Assembly (NCBI RefSeq): GCF_037335815.1
Contig: NZ_CP147841.1
Coordinates: 3,224,001 to 3,288,000, forward strand
Origin: Salinirubellus litoreus
Lineage (GTDB): Archaea > Halobacteriota > Halobacteria > Halobacteriales > Haloarculaceae
Length of the DNA stretch: 64,000 nucleotides
Direction of reading: 5' to 3'
Made by a program: the position numbers and the translations under genes. Of the stretch, positions 44,664-53,119 are shown one piece after another (the first letter of the stretch is position 1; each line of letters begins with the position of its first letter). The notes beneath the pieces are model-generated. The model saw only the letters and a program-made list of their open reading frames with translations. It had not been told where the DNA came from and ran no database searches.

Positions 44664-44855
44664 ATGGACGCCGAGTCGCTGGTGATCCGGCTGGTCCTCG
44701 GTATGATCGTCGGGCTTGGGTTCGTCGCGTCGAGCGTCTGGGGGATCCTCCAGTACGTCGGCATGAGCCGCTCGCCCGCGATGTTCATCGGGGTCGTCGT
44801 GGGGTTCGCGGTGCTGGTACTGGTCGTCCTCAAGACCGAACGCGTCAGGGACTAG
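44664..44855 (+). CDS. Small two-helix membrane protein, function unknown
   Basis: This 63-residue protein begins MDAESLVIRLVLG and has two predicted membrane helices at about residues 6-30 and 38-57, ending in the charged tail KTERVRD. The good promoter position and normal codon use support it as real. No family was recognised. It lies between the flavoprotein and the XacE-like gene; no functional link can be read. Confidence 0.6.
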   Translation: MDAESLVIRLVLGMIVGLGFVASSVWGILQYVGMSRSPAMFIGVVVGFAVLVLVVLKTERVRD

Positions 44856-44970
44856 CCCCTATCGCCGTCTGGAACGTCGTGTCCGGGCCCTCGCGCCCCG
44901 GGATCGAACGACCGGTCCCGGTGGGTGAAGCGGAATCTACTTACCGCCGTGCCCGTCGTGTGATAACGGG

Positions 44971-45828
44971 ATGCACTACTACCGACACGGGGCACACGAC
45001 GACCCCCGGCTGGTCGCCGCCGACGGCGACACCCGGTACGATCTGACGGCCGTCAAGCCCGATCTCGCGTCGTTCGGTGACCTGGCGCGGGCGGCCGAGG
45101 TCACCGACCGCGGGGTCGACGAGGTGGCGGAGCCGCTCGTCGACGCGGCTCCGGCGTACGAGGGGACGGACGAGCCGGCCGCGCCCGTCGCGGACGAGGT
45201 CTGGGCCGCAGGCGTCACCTACGAGATCAGCGAACAGGCACGCGAGTCCGAGAGCGGCATGCCGGAGATGTATCTCGACGTCTACGAGGCCGACCGCCCG
45301 GAGGTGTTCTTCAAGGCCACGCCCGGGCGGACGGTCGGGCCGGGCGAGGCCATCGGCGTCCGGGGCGACGCGGAGTGGAACGTCCCGGAGCCGGAACTGG
45401 GGGTCGTCCTCCACCGCGGCGAGATCGTCGGCTACACCGTCGGCAACGACGTGAGCAGCCGCGACATCGAGGGGGCGAACCCGCTGTACCTCCCCCAGGC
45501 GAAGGTGTACGACCGGTGCTGTGCGCTCGGGCCCTGCGTCGCCTCGCCGGAGACGGTCGGCGACCCGCACGATCTCGCGATGTCGATGACCATCACCCGC
45601 GACGGCGAGCAGGTCTTCGAGGGCAGCACCTCGACGGGGGAGATGGTCCGGACCTGCGAGGAACTGGTCGACTACTACACGCGACACAACGCCGTCCCCG
45701 AGCGCTCCGTCCTGCTGACGGGGACGTCGATCGTGCCCGACGACGAGTTCACGCTCCGGGAGGGCGACTCGGTGCGCATCGAGATCGAGGGGATCGGGGT
45801 CCTCGAGACCCCCGTCGTCACGGTCTGA
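44971..45828 (+). CDS. xacE: 2-keto-3-deoxypentonate dehydratase (FAH family, XacE/KdaD-like)
   Basis: This 285-residue FAH-family enzyme matches the archaeal 2-keto-3-deoxy-arabinonate/xylonate dehydratases in WAAGVTYEISEQAR, FFKATPGRTVG, SEWNVPEPELGVV-like segment DAEWNVPEPELGVVLH, NDVSSRDIEGANPLYLPQ and LLTGTSIVP. It converts 2-keto-3-deoxypentonate to 2-oxoglutarate semialdehyde. The convergent neighbour encodes the matching semialdehyde dehydrogenase, so the pair supplies the last two steps of the oxidative (Weimberg-like) pentose pathway known in Haloferax. A TATA-like TCTACTTACC lies about 27 bases before the ATG. The symbol is given by homology of motifs and context. Confidence 0.86.
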   Translation: MHYYRHGAHDDPRLVAADGDTRYDLTAVKPDLASFGDLARAAEVTDRGVDEVAEPLVDAAPAYEGTDEPAAPVADEVWAAGVTYEISEQARESESGMPEMYLDVYEADRPEVFFKATPGRTVGPGEAIGVRGDAEWNVPEPELGVVLHRGEIVGYTVGNDVSSRDIEGANPLYLPQAKVYDRCCALGPCVASPETVGDPHDLAMSMTITRDGEQVFEGSTSTGEMVRTCEELVDYYTRHNAVPERSVLLTGTSIVPDDEFTLREGDSVRIEIEGIGVLETPVVTV

Positions 45829-45841
45829 TCGGAACCCGCCC

Positions 45842-47293
45842 TCAGTAGTTCATGTAGACGGTCTTCGAGATGGTGTAGAAGTCGAGCCCGGCGTCGCCCT
45901 GCTCGCGCCAGGTCTCGCTGGAGGAGCGCTTGAACCCGCCGAACGGCGTGTGGAGTTCGACGCCGGTCGTCTTCTCGTTGACCTTCGCCATGCCGGCCTC
46001 GACCTCGTCGACGAACCGGTTGGCCTCGCCGAGGTCGCGGGTGACGACGCTCGCCGAGAGGCCGTACTGCACGCCGTTGGCGACCTCGACGCCCTCCTCG
46101 AAGTCGTCGACGCGGATGACGCTCAGGACGGGCCCGAAGACCTCCTCCTGGGCGATCCGCATGTCGTGCTCGACCTCGGTGAACACGGTCGGCTCGACGA
46201 AGTAGCCGTCACCGAGCGATCCGTCGGCGGCGCGCTCGCCGCCGGCGGCCAGGGTCGCACCCTCGTCCTCGGCCACCTCGATGTAGTCGAGGGTGGTCTC
46301 GAGTTCGTCCTCACTGACCTGCGGACCCATGTCGCCGCCCTCCAGCCCGGGGCCAACCTCGATCCCCTCGGCGTACTCGACGATGCCCTCGACGAACTCG
46401 TCGTAGACGCTCTCGTGGACGATGGCGCGCGAGCAGGCCGTACAGGCCTGGCCGGTGACGCCGAACGCGCCCCCGCCGACGATTTCCACCGCTTCATCGA
46501 CGTCGGCGTTCGCGGTGACCACGGTGGGGTTCTTCCCGCCCATCTCCGTCTGGGCGCGCTTGCCCGCGGCGGTGGCGTCCTCGTAGACCTGCTCGCCGAC
46601 GTGTGCGCTTCCGGTGAACGACACCGCGTCGACGGCGTCGTGGGTGGTGAGCGGGTCGCCCACGTCGCTCCCCGACCCGGTGACGAAGTTGACGACGCCG
46701 TCGGGGACGCCGGCCTCGTCGAGCGCCTCGACGAGCGCCCGAGCGGGGCCGGGCGCGAGCGACGCCGGCTTCAGGACGGCGGTGTTGCCGGTCGCGAGCG
46801 CGGGGGCGAGCTTCCACGCCGGGATGGCGATGGGGTAGTTCCAGGGCGTGACCAGCGAAACCACGCCGACGGGCTCGTCGACGGTGTACAGCGTCGTGTC
46901 CTGGCTGCTGGACGCCTTGACGTCGCCGCCGCGGTCGCGCGCCTTCGCGGCGTAGTAGCGGAAGATGTCGATCGCGCGGCCGACCTCGCCCGCGGCCTCG
47001 CCCCGTGCCTTCCCCTCCTCGCGGATCAGCAGTTCGGTGAACTCCTCCTTCCTGGCTTCCAGTTCCTCGGCGGTCCGAGTCAGTACCCGGCCCCGCTCCG
47101 GCCCGGGCGTGTCGGCCCACTCGCTCTGTGCCTCCGCGGCCGCCTCGATGGCTCGTTCCGCGTCCTCCGGGCCCGAGCCCTGGTAGTGGGCGACGACCTC
47201 GTTCGTGTCCGCGGGGTTGCGGACCTCGAACGTCTCGCCCGTGTCGGCCTCGATCCACTCGCCGTCGACGTAGTTCGAGTGCGTATCTGCCAT
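45842..47293 (-). CDS. xacF: 2-oxoglutarate semialdehyde (2,5-dioxovalerate) dehydrogenase, XacF-like
   Basis: This 483-residue aldehyde dehydrogenase has TPWNYPIAIPAWKLAPAL, FTGSAHVGEQVY, catalytic Glu in EMGGKNP, catalytic Cys in GQACTACSR and EEVFGPVLSV. It oxidises 2-oxoglutarate semialdehyde to 2-oxoglutarate with NAD(P). It is convergent with the XacE-like gene (13 bases between stops). The promoter would lie in the 161-base divergent region shared with the sulfatase gene. Other aldehyde substrates such as succinate semialdehyde remain possible. Confidence 0.88.
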   Translation of the reverse strand: MADTHSNYVDGEWIEADTGETFEVRNPADTNEVVAHYQGSGPEDAERAIEAAAEAQSEWADTPGPERGRVLTRTAEELEARKEEFTELLIREEGKARGEAAGEVGRAIDIFRYYAAKARDRGGDVKASSSQDTTLYTVDEPVGVVSLVTPWNYPIAIPAWKLAPALATGNTAVLKPASLAPGPARALVEALDEAGVPDGVVNFVTGSGSDVGDPLTTHDAVDAVSFTGSAHVGEQVYEDATAAGKRAQTEMGGKNPTVVTANADVDEAVEIVGGGAFGVTGQACTACSRAIVHESVYDEFVEGIVEYAEGIEVGPGLEGGDMGPQVSEDELETTLDYIEVAEDEGATLAAGGERAADGSLGDGYFVEPTVFTEVEHDMRIAQEEVFGPVLSVIRVDDFEEGVEVANGVQYGLSASVVTRDLGEANRFVDEVEAGMAKVNEKTTGVELHTPFGGFKRSSSETWREQGDAGLDFYTISKTVYMNY

Positions 47294-47424
47294 GCACGCA
47301 GGGGTTCACGGTCCAGGCTTACCCTTGTTACGGTGTCGGGAAGGTTCGCCCGCCATCGGGTCGGGGAGTCCGGGCGATCGACGACGATCGGGGGCTCGGA
47401 CCCGGCTGATGGGCGAAACGAGCG

Positions 47425-47431
47425 TTTATTT
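47425..47431 (+). promoter_or_regulatory. TATA-like promoter of sulfatase gene
   Basis: TTTATTT is centred 27 bases before the ATG at 47455 and decides in favour of that start over a GTG five codons upstream. Confidence 0.6.
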
Positions 47432-47454
47432 CCTCCCGAGTGGACCTGGGGTCG

Positions 47455-49008
47455 ATGAACGTCCTGTTGCTATCCATCGACAGCCTCCGGTGGGACGTCC
47501 TCGGAGCCTACCGCGAGGAGCCGGCGGGGTTCGGGTACGCCGTCGACACGCCGAACCTGGACCGGTTCGCGGACCGGGCGACCGTCTTCGAGACGCACTA
47601 CGCCGGGAGTCTCCCCTGCATGCCCGCTCGCCGCGAGTGGCTCACCGGGACCCAGGAGTTCCTCTGGCGCTCGTGGGGCCCCATCGAGCCGTTCGACCAC
47701 CCGCTCCCGCGGGTCGCCCGACGCGCGGGTGTCCTCACCGGGTTCGTCAGCGACCACTACCACTACTTCCAGCACGGGAGCAACGGCTACTACCAGGACT
47801 TCAACGGGTGGGAGCTGGTTCGCGGACACGAGTGGGACGCCTTCCGGACGACGCCGCGCGCACCCGAAAACGAGGGCTTCAGGCGACAGCTCAACGCGGG
47901 CGAACCCGACGACCTCGGCCTGCTGAACCGCATCGTCTACGCGCGAAACACGGTCGGTCTGGAGGACGAGGCGGACTACTTCGCCCCACGGGTCTTCAGC
48001 CGGACCGCGGAGTGGCTCTCGCGCAATCGGGAGTGGGATCGGTGGTTCTGCTACGTCGATAGCTTCGACGTCCACGAGCCGTTCGACGTGCCCGAGCCGT
48101 ACGCCTCGATGTACACCGACGAGGATCCCACGGATCCCGAACTACCAGTGTGGCCGTTCTACGGCCGCGTGGACTCGGCGGGGGACACCGGTCAGAGCGC
48201 ACTCGGGGGCGACGCCTCGCTCACGGACCGCCAGCTCGACTTCGTCCGCGCGCAGTTCGCCGGCAAGACGACCATGGTCGACGCCTGGTTCGGGCGGGTT
48301 CTCGATACGCTCGACGCGGAGGGGCTGTGGAGCGACACGGCGGTGGTCGTCACCTCCGACCACGGCCACTTCCTCGGCGATCACGGCTGGATGGGCAAGC
48401 CCTACGCGCCGATGTACGACGTGCTGGCGCGGACGCCCCTGCTGGTCTGGCATCCCGAGAGTTCACGGACTGGTGAGTCGGTCTCCGCGCTCACCTCCGC
48501 GGTCGACGTCTACGCGACCGTCCTCGATCTCCTGGGCGTCGAGGCGCCCGAGGGCGCGGGGCCGCACAGCCGATCGCTCGTCCCCCTCCTCGCGGGCGAG
48601 ACGGAGGTCCACCGGGACTGGGCGCTCTACGGCTACTGGGGCTCCTCGGTGAACGTCACCGACGGGACCCACACCTACCTCCACCCCTGCGACGCCAGTA
48701 TCCCAGGAGTGACCTACTCGACGACGATGATGAACCCGTACCCGCGCCAGTTCCGCGACCCGGAGCCGAAGCCCGATGCGGAACCCGCTACCGTCCCGTA
48801 CGCCGACGCGCCGGTCTGGCGCTTCGAGACGCCGGCCCACTCACGGCAGGACGACCCCATGCTGTTCGACGTCTCCGTCGATCCCGACCAGAGGAACGAC
48901 CTCGCCGGTGAATCACCGGCGGAAGATCGGATGCGGGGCCTGCTGGTCGAGGGGCTCGACGCGCTCGAAGCGCCCGAGGAGCAGTACAGACGGCTCGGGC
49001 TGGCGTAG
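47455..49008 (+). CDS. Type I sulfatase (formylglycine-dependent)
   Basis: This 517-residue hydrolase starts MNVLLLSIDSLRWDVLG, where the Asp is a metal ligand. It has the sulfatase signature C-M-P-A-R near residue 60 (SLPCMPARREWLTG), in which the Cys would be converted to formylglycine, and VVVTSDHGHFLGDHGW with the second set of Asp/His metal ligands. No signal peptide is visible, so it probably acts in the cytoplasm on imported sulfated sugars or sugar acids. It is divergent from the XacF-like gene. No sulfatase-modifying enzyme is in the window. Phosphonate monoester hydrolases share the fold but the CxPxR motif fits a sulfatase. Confidence 0.86.
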   Translation: MNVLLLSIDSLRWDVLGAYREEPAGFGYAVDTPNLDRFADRATVFETHYAGSLPCMPARREWLTGTQEFLWRSWGPIEPFDHPLPRVARRAGVLTGFVSDHYHYFQHGSNGYYQDFNGWELVRGHEWDAFRTTPRAPENEGFRRQLNAGEPDDLGLLNRIVYARNTVGLEDEADYFAPRVFSRTAEWLSRNREWDRWFCYVDSFDVHEPFDVPEPYASMYTDEDPTDPELPVWPFYGRVDSAGDTGQSALGGDASLTDRQLDFVRAQFAGKTTMVDAWFGRVLDTLDAEGLWSDTAVVVTSDHGHFLGDHGWMGKPYAPMYDVLARTPLLVWHPESSRTGESVSALTSAVDVYATVLDLLGVEAPEGAGPHSRSLVPLLAGETEVHRDWALYGYWGSSVNVTDGTHTYLHPCDASIPGVTYSTTMMNPYPRQFRDPEPKPDAEPATVPYADAPVWRFETPAHSRQDDPMLFDVSVDPDQRNDLAGESPAEDRMRGLLVEGLDALEAPEEQYRRLGLA

Positions 49009-49039
49009 AAACGAGCGACGGGAGAGGGGTTCGGCCGAC

Positions 49040-50176
49040 CTACATCGACGGGCCGACGCGCGTGATGGCGAACTCGGTCAGGCCGTGGACCTCGGCACAC
49101 GAGGAGTCGCCGTCGGCGACCGCGAGCACCCGCTCGAGGAGTTCGTCGGCGTCGGTGGCCGTCGCGTCCACGTCGATGTCGTCGGGGAGCGCGGCGACCG
49201 TCTCGGCGTCGCCCGAGATCTTGACCACCGGCACGAGCGGGTGGCCCGAGGGGACCCCTTCGCCGGTGACGTGGACGACGAGGCTCGCACCCGCGGCGGC
49301 GAGGCCGGTCGCGGCCTCCTCGAACCTGGCCGGGGCGTCGACCAGGCCCACGCCCCGATCCAGCGTCGCACGAGCGCCGTAGCGGACGACCTCCTCGATG
49401 GGGCGTCCGTCCCACTGGGCCGAGAGCTCCTCGAACTCGAAGTCGAGGGCGTCGGCCCTGGTCCGGGTCGCCCGCGCGGGCTGGTCGCGGTAGGCGTCGA
49501 GCAGGTCCGACATCACCTCCCCCGCGTCCGCGCCGGCGGCCTCCCGGGCGGCCTCGGGGTGGGCGGTGAACCGCTCGGTCCCGGCGACGAGGACGCGCCC
49601 GCCGGCCTCGACGACCGAGGAGACGAGGTCGCCGACGAGCGGGTCCGCGGTCTCGACGGTCGAGCCCTGGAGGTCGCTCGCCACCACCCCGAGCGTCAGG
49701 TCGCCGAGGCCCGCACGGGTCCGCTCGCTCGCGCGGGCGTCCGCGACGAGTTCCTCGACGAGATCGACCCCCTGTTCGAGACACTCGTCGGTCCCGCCGG
49801 CCCCCTGGATGGAGAGCTCGCGGACGGGCACGCCGAGGTCGGCCATCTCGGCGGCCACCTCGTCGCTCTGGAGCACCTCACACCCCAGCCCGACGACGAC
49901 CGTTCCCGCGACGTTGGGGCTCGTCCCCAGGCCCATGAACGCCCGCCGGGTCTGCTCGCTGTCGGCCCCGATCTGGGCGCAGCCGTGGTCGTGGGGCGCG
50001 CTCACCGCTTCCGGGACCCGGTCTGCGATGCGGTCGGCGACGACGTGCGAGCAGATGACCGACGGGAGCACCAGGACCCGGTTTCGGGTCCCCGTCCCGC
50101 GCTCGCCGCGGTCGTAGCCCGTGAACGCCCGCTCCTCGCTCGCTTCGGACGTGCTCGCGGGCCGGTGCTGACTCAC
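49040..50176 (-). CDS. UxaA-type large-domain protein B (keeps HxxGC and GLGCE, lacks CGGSD)
   Basis: This 378-residue protein corresponds to the large domain of altronate/galactarate-type dehydratases: GYDRGERGTGTRNRV at 20-34, H62-x-x-G-C66, GLGCE at 96-100 and GVPSGHPLVPVVKI. The normal ECGGSD motif is replaced by ASDLQGST near 166-173, and the SPGN..GG..T..EKSLG region is not present. It starts within the stop of the SAF gene (ATGA overlap), which itself overlaps protein A, so the three are translated together. Together they may form one dehydratase for altronate, galactarate or a sulfo/hydroxy acid. It is convergent with the sulfatase gene (31 bases between stops). Confidence 0.82.
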   Translation of the reverse strand: MSQHRPASTSEASEERAFTGYDRGERGTGTRNRVLVLPSVICSHVVADRIADRVPEAVSAPHDHGCAQIGADSEQTRRAFMGLGTSPNVAGTVVVGLGCEVLQSDEVAAEMADLGVPVRELSIQGAGGTDECLEQGVDLVEELVADARASERTRAGLGDLTLGVVASDLQGSTVETADPLVGDLVSSVVEAGGRVLVAGTERFTAHPEAAREAAGADAGEVMSDLLDAYRDQPARATRTRADALDFEFEELSAQWDGRPIEEVVRYGARATLDRGVGLVDAPARFEEAATGLAAAGASLVVHVTGEGVPSGHPLVPVVKISGDAETVAALPDDIDVDATATDADELLERVLAVADGDSSCAEVHGLTEFAITRVGPSM

Positions 50177-50487
50177 GCGGGCTCACCTCCCTGCTCGCGG
50201 AGGTCGCCACGACCGCGCGTGCTCTCGACGTTGTGGACGTGGGCCCACTCACCGGAACGGATAGGCTGACTCGCCCGCCCGATCACGTAGCCGTACTTCG
50301 TTATCTCCTCGCCCGCGTCGACGGCCTCGAGGGCGAACTTGTGGCCGAACTGGACCTCGTCGACCAGTTCGATCGTCCGGTCCCCCACCGTCAGACGGTG
50401 GCCGGCGTCGAGATCCTCGATCGCCGTCGCCACGTTGTCGTCGGGGGTCATCCGGAGCGCCACCCCGTCGAGCACCTCGCCCTTCAT
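50173..50487 (-). CDS. UxaA small (SAF) domain protein
   Basis: This 104-residue protein matches the N-terminal SAF domain of UxaA/GarD: DNVATAIEDLDAG, FGHKFALEAVDAGEEI, KYGYVIGRAS and WAHVHNVES. In bacteria this is fused to the large domain; as in several archaeal and sulfolyase systems it is separate here. It overlaps both neighbours by four bases (ATGA). It is likely the substrate-access or metal-assisting subunit of the dehydratase. Confidence 0.85.
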   Translation of the reverse strand: MKGEVLDGVALRMTPDDNVATAIEDLDAGHRLTVGDRTIELVDEVQFGHKFALEAVDAGEEITKYGYVIGRASQPIRSGEWAHVHNVESTRGRGDLREQGGEPA

Positions 50488-51680
50488 CCGCGGACCTCCA
50501 ATTCCGCGAGTTCGTTCGGCATGATCTCGTTGACGGCGAACTCCTCGAGTCGGCGGCGCTCGGCCTCCGTCGGCTGGCCGTCGGCGACGGCGAGCAGCGT
50601 CTCGTACACCCGTTCGCCGACCGTTCCCAGGGACTCGCCCTTGATGACCGTGCTCGCGTTGACGTCCATGTTGTTCGACATCCGCGACCAGGTCTTCGGG
50701 TTCCCCGTCACCTTGATCACCGGCGCGATGGGGTTGCCGGTGGTCGAGCCCCGACCGGTGGTGAAGGCGACGACCTGCGCGCCGCCGGCGACCTTCCCGA
50801 CGACGCTCTCGACGTCGTAGCCCGGCGTGTCCATCAGCACGAGACCGCCCCCTACGGGGAGGTCCTCGGCATAGTCGACGATGCCGCGGACCGGCGAGGA
50901 GCCACCCTTCGAGATGGCCCCGAGGCTCTTCTCCTCGATAGTCGTCAGGCCGCCCTCCTGGTTTCCGGGCGATGGCTGTGCGCCACGGATGTCCGTTCCC
51001 ATGAGGTCGGCCAGCTTCTCCCGGCGGTCGACGCGGTCGAGCAGCCGCTCCCGGACCTCGCTGTCGACGCACCGCTCGGCGAGGATGTGCTCGGCACCGA
51101 TGAATTCGGGCGTCTCGGAGAAGCAGGCGGTCCCGCCGTGCTCGACGAGTCGGTCACACGCCTCGCCCACCGCGGGGTTCGCGGCGATGCCGCTGGTGGC
51201 GTCGCTCCCGCCGCACTCGACGCCGAAGACGAGTTCGGAGGCGTCGGCCTCTTCCCGTCGTGCGCGTTCGGCCTCGGCGTTCAGGTCCTCGAGGATCGTC
51301 GCGCCGCGGTCGAGCGCGCCGCTCGTCCCCCCGACCTCGCGGATCGAGAGCGTCTCGGTCGCCTTGCCCGTCTCGGCGATGCGGTCGGCCAGCGCCCCGG
51401 CGTCGATCTCCTCGGTCCCGAGCTCGACGACCAGTACGGCACCGACGTTCGGGTTGCGGCCGACGCCGGCAAGCACGCGCTCGGTCTGTCGTCTCGTCGC
51501 GTCGGGCTGGCTGGTCCCCATCTGGTGAGGGGTCGCCCGCGCCCAGGCCCCGGCGTCGCCCGCCAGTCGCGAGGCGACGCTGCTCGCCGCGACCGACGTC
51601 GGGATCACCGCGACGTGGTTGCGCACCCCGACCCGTCCGTTCTCGCGTCTGTATCCACTGAACGTCGGAACTGTGTCCAT
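50484..51680 (-). CDS. UxaA-type large-domain protein A (keeps CGGSD and SPGN, lacks HxxGC and GLGCE)
   Basis: This 398-residue protein is the other UxaA-type large domain: GYRRENGRVGVRNHV at 9-23, ECGGSDATSGIAANP at 155-169, PSPGNQEGGLTTIEEKSLG and a GRGSTTGNPIAPVIKVTG ending. The H-x-x-G-C motif reads HQMGT (52-56) and the LGCE motif reads LGTEE (88-91), so two conserved cysteines are Thr. The missing elements are exactly those kept by protein B. The ATG at 51680 was preferred; a longer in-frame start nine codons upstream gives a non-family extension. First gene of the three-gene unit. Confidence 0.83.
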   Translation of the reverse strand: MDTVPTFSGYRRENGRVGVRNHVAVIPTSVAASSVASRLAGDAGAWARATPHQMGTSQPDATRRQTERVLAGVGRNPNVGAVLVVELGTEEIDAGALADRIAETGKATETLSIREVGGTSGALDRGATILEDLNAEAERARREEADASELVFGVECGGSDATSGIAANPAVGEACDRLVEHGGTACFSETPEFIGAEHILAERCVDSEVRERLLDRVDRREKLADLMGTDIRGAQPSPGNQEGGLTTIEEKSLGAISKGGSSPVRGIVDYAEDLPVGGGLVLMDTPGYDVESVVGKVAGGAQVVAFTTGRGSTTGNPIAPVIKVTGNPKTWSRMSNNMDVNASTVIKGESLGTVGERVYETLLAVADGQPTEAERRRLEEFAVNEIMPNELAELEVRG

Positions 51681-51823
51681 TCCCCCGATCGTTCGACGTT
51701 CGCCCACATAGTTCTTCGTCCGCCGCGGAGCGATCCGGGGCGGAAACCGTCGGCGGTACCCCCCGTTCGACGATCCCGGGGTCGCACGAGCGCTTATGCC
51801 TCGACCGGGCGAACCCCATCCGT

Positions 51824-53119
51824 ATGCTCAGCGCACTCGTCGTCGCCGACGACCTCACGGGGGCGATGGACACGGGCCACGAGTTCGCCGCCCGGGGCCA
51901 TCCCACGACCGTCGCGGTCGGGGCGGACGGCGCTCGGCCCGAGGAGGGGGTGCTCGTGGTGAACACCGACTCGCGGTACCTCCCGTCCGAGGAGGCCCGG
52001 GAGGCCGTCGAACGAGTAGTCCGGGACGCCCCCGCTCGGACGGTCTACAAGAAGGTCGACTCCACCCTGCGCGGGAACCTGGTCGCGGAGATCGAGGGAG
52101 CGCTCGACGCCAGCGGGGCCGACACCGCCCTCGTGGCACCCGCGTTCCCCGCGGGAGGCCGACTGACCGCCTGCGGGTACCACCTGGTCGAGGGCGCGCT
52201 CGTGACCGACACCGCCGCCGGGCAGGACCCCGAAAAGCCCGTGACCTCGGCGCACCTCCCGACGCTACTGGAAGGGGGAGCGCACGCGGTCGGTCACGTC
52301 GGAGTGGAGACGGTCGCGAGCGGAACCGAGGCCGTCGCCGACGTCGTCCGGGAGACTGATGAGACGATACTCGCCTGCGACGCGGTACACGACGATCACC
52401 TCGCGGCGCTCGGTCGCGGCGCACGGCTCGCCGAACGGGAGGTCGTCTACGTGGGGAGCGCCGGGCTGGCGAGCGCGCTCGAACTGGCTGACGAACCGGA
52501 CTCCGGAACGGCAGGCGACGGTGGAGGGGGACTCGCGGCCGCCGAGCCCGAATCGACTGGGGACGGGACGCGCGTCCTCGGCATCGCCGGGAGCGCGAGC
52601 CCGACGACGCTCGACCAGCTACGGGCGGTCGGGGACGATCGGATCGTCGGGCTGGACGGGATACGAGCGGCCGTCGACCCGGCGACGGCCGCGGACGATG
52701 CCGTCGAGCGTGCGTTCGAGGTGCTCGACGAGGAGGGGACGGTCGTCGTCGCGTCCGTACTGGAGGAGGAGGACGTCGACCGGGCGCTGCGGGCGGGACG
52801 GGACGCCGGGGTCGACCCCGCGACGGTGCGCGAGCGAGTAGCCGATAGCCTCGCCCTGGTCGCGACGCGGTCGTGGGAGCGCGACCCCCCGGACGGGCTG
52901 TTCGTCACGGGCGGGGCGGTCGCCGGTCGGGTCTTCGACGCGCTCGGGGCGACCGGCGTCCGGCTGACCGGCGAGGCGGTCGAAGCCGGCGTCCCGGTCG
53001 GGCGCGTCCTCGACGGCACCGCCGCCGGCACCCGGGTCGTCACGAAGGCCGGGGCGTTCGGGGGGGGACGAACAATAGCTAAGTGTCTGACTCGACTCGG
53101 AGGTAGCGATGACCGATAG
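51824..53119 (+). CDS. Four-carbon acid sugar kinase (DUF1537 family, OtnK/DtnK-like)
   Basis: This 431-residue kinase has VADDLTGAMDTG near residues 7-18, KKVDSTLRGN near 75-84, APAFPAGGR and the C-terminal nucleotide-binding GIAGSASPTT and FVTGGAVAG segments. Family members phosphorylate D-threonate, D-erythronate or related acids on the 4-hydroxyl. The gene overlaps the following PdxA2-like gene by 11 bases, the pairing characterised for D-threonate/D-erythronate breakdown. A Gly/Glu-rich linker (GTAGDGGGGLAAAE) between the two domains is longer than usual. It is divergent from the UxaA-like unit. Confidence 0.87.
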   Translation: MLSALVVADDLTGAMDTGHEFAARGHPTTVAVGADGARPEEGVLVVNTDSRYLPSEEAREAVERVVRDAPARTVYKKVDSTLRGNLVAEIEGALDASGADTALVAPAFPAGGRLTACGYHLVEGALVTDTAAGQDPEKPVTSAHLPTLLEGGAHAVGHVGVETVASGTEAVADVVRETDETILACDAVHDDHLAALGRGARLAEREVVYVGSAGLASALELADEPDSGTAGDGGGGLAAAEPESTGDGTRVLGIAGSASPTTLDQLRAVGDDRIVGLDGIRAAVDPATAADDAVERAFEVLDEEGTVVVASVLEEEDVDRALRAGRDAGVDPATVRERVADSLALVATRSWERDPPDGLFVTGGAVAGRVFDALGATGVRLTGEAVEAGVPVGRVLDGTAAGTRVVTKAGAFGGGRTIAKCLTRLGGSDDR

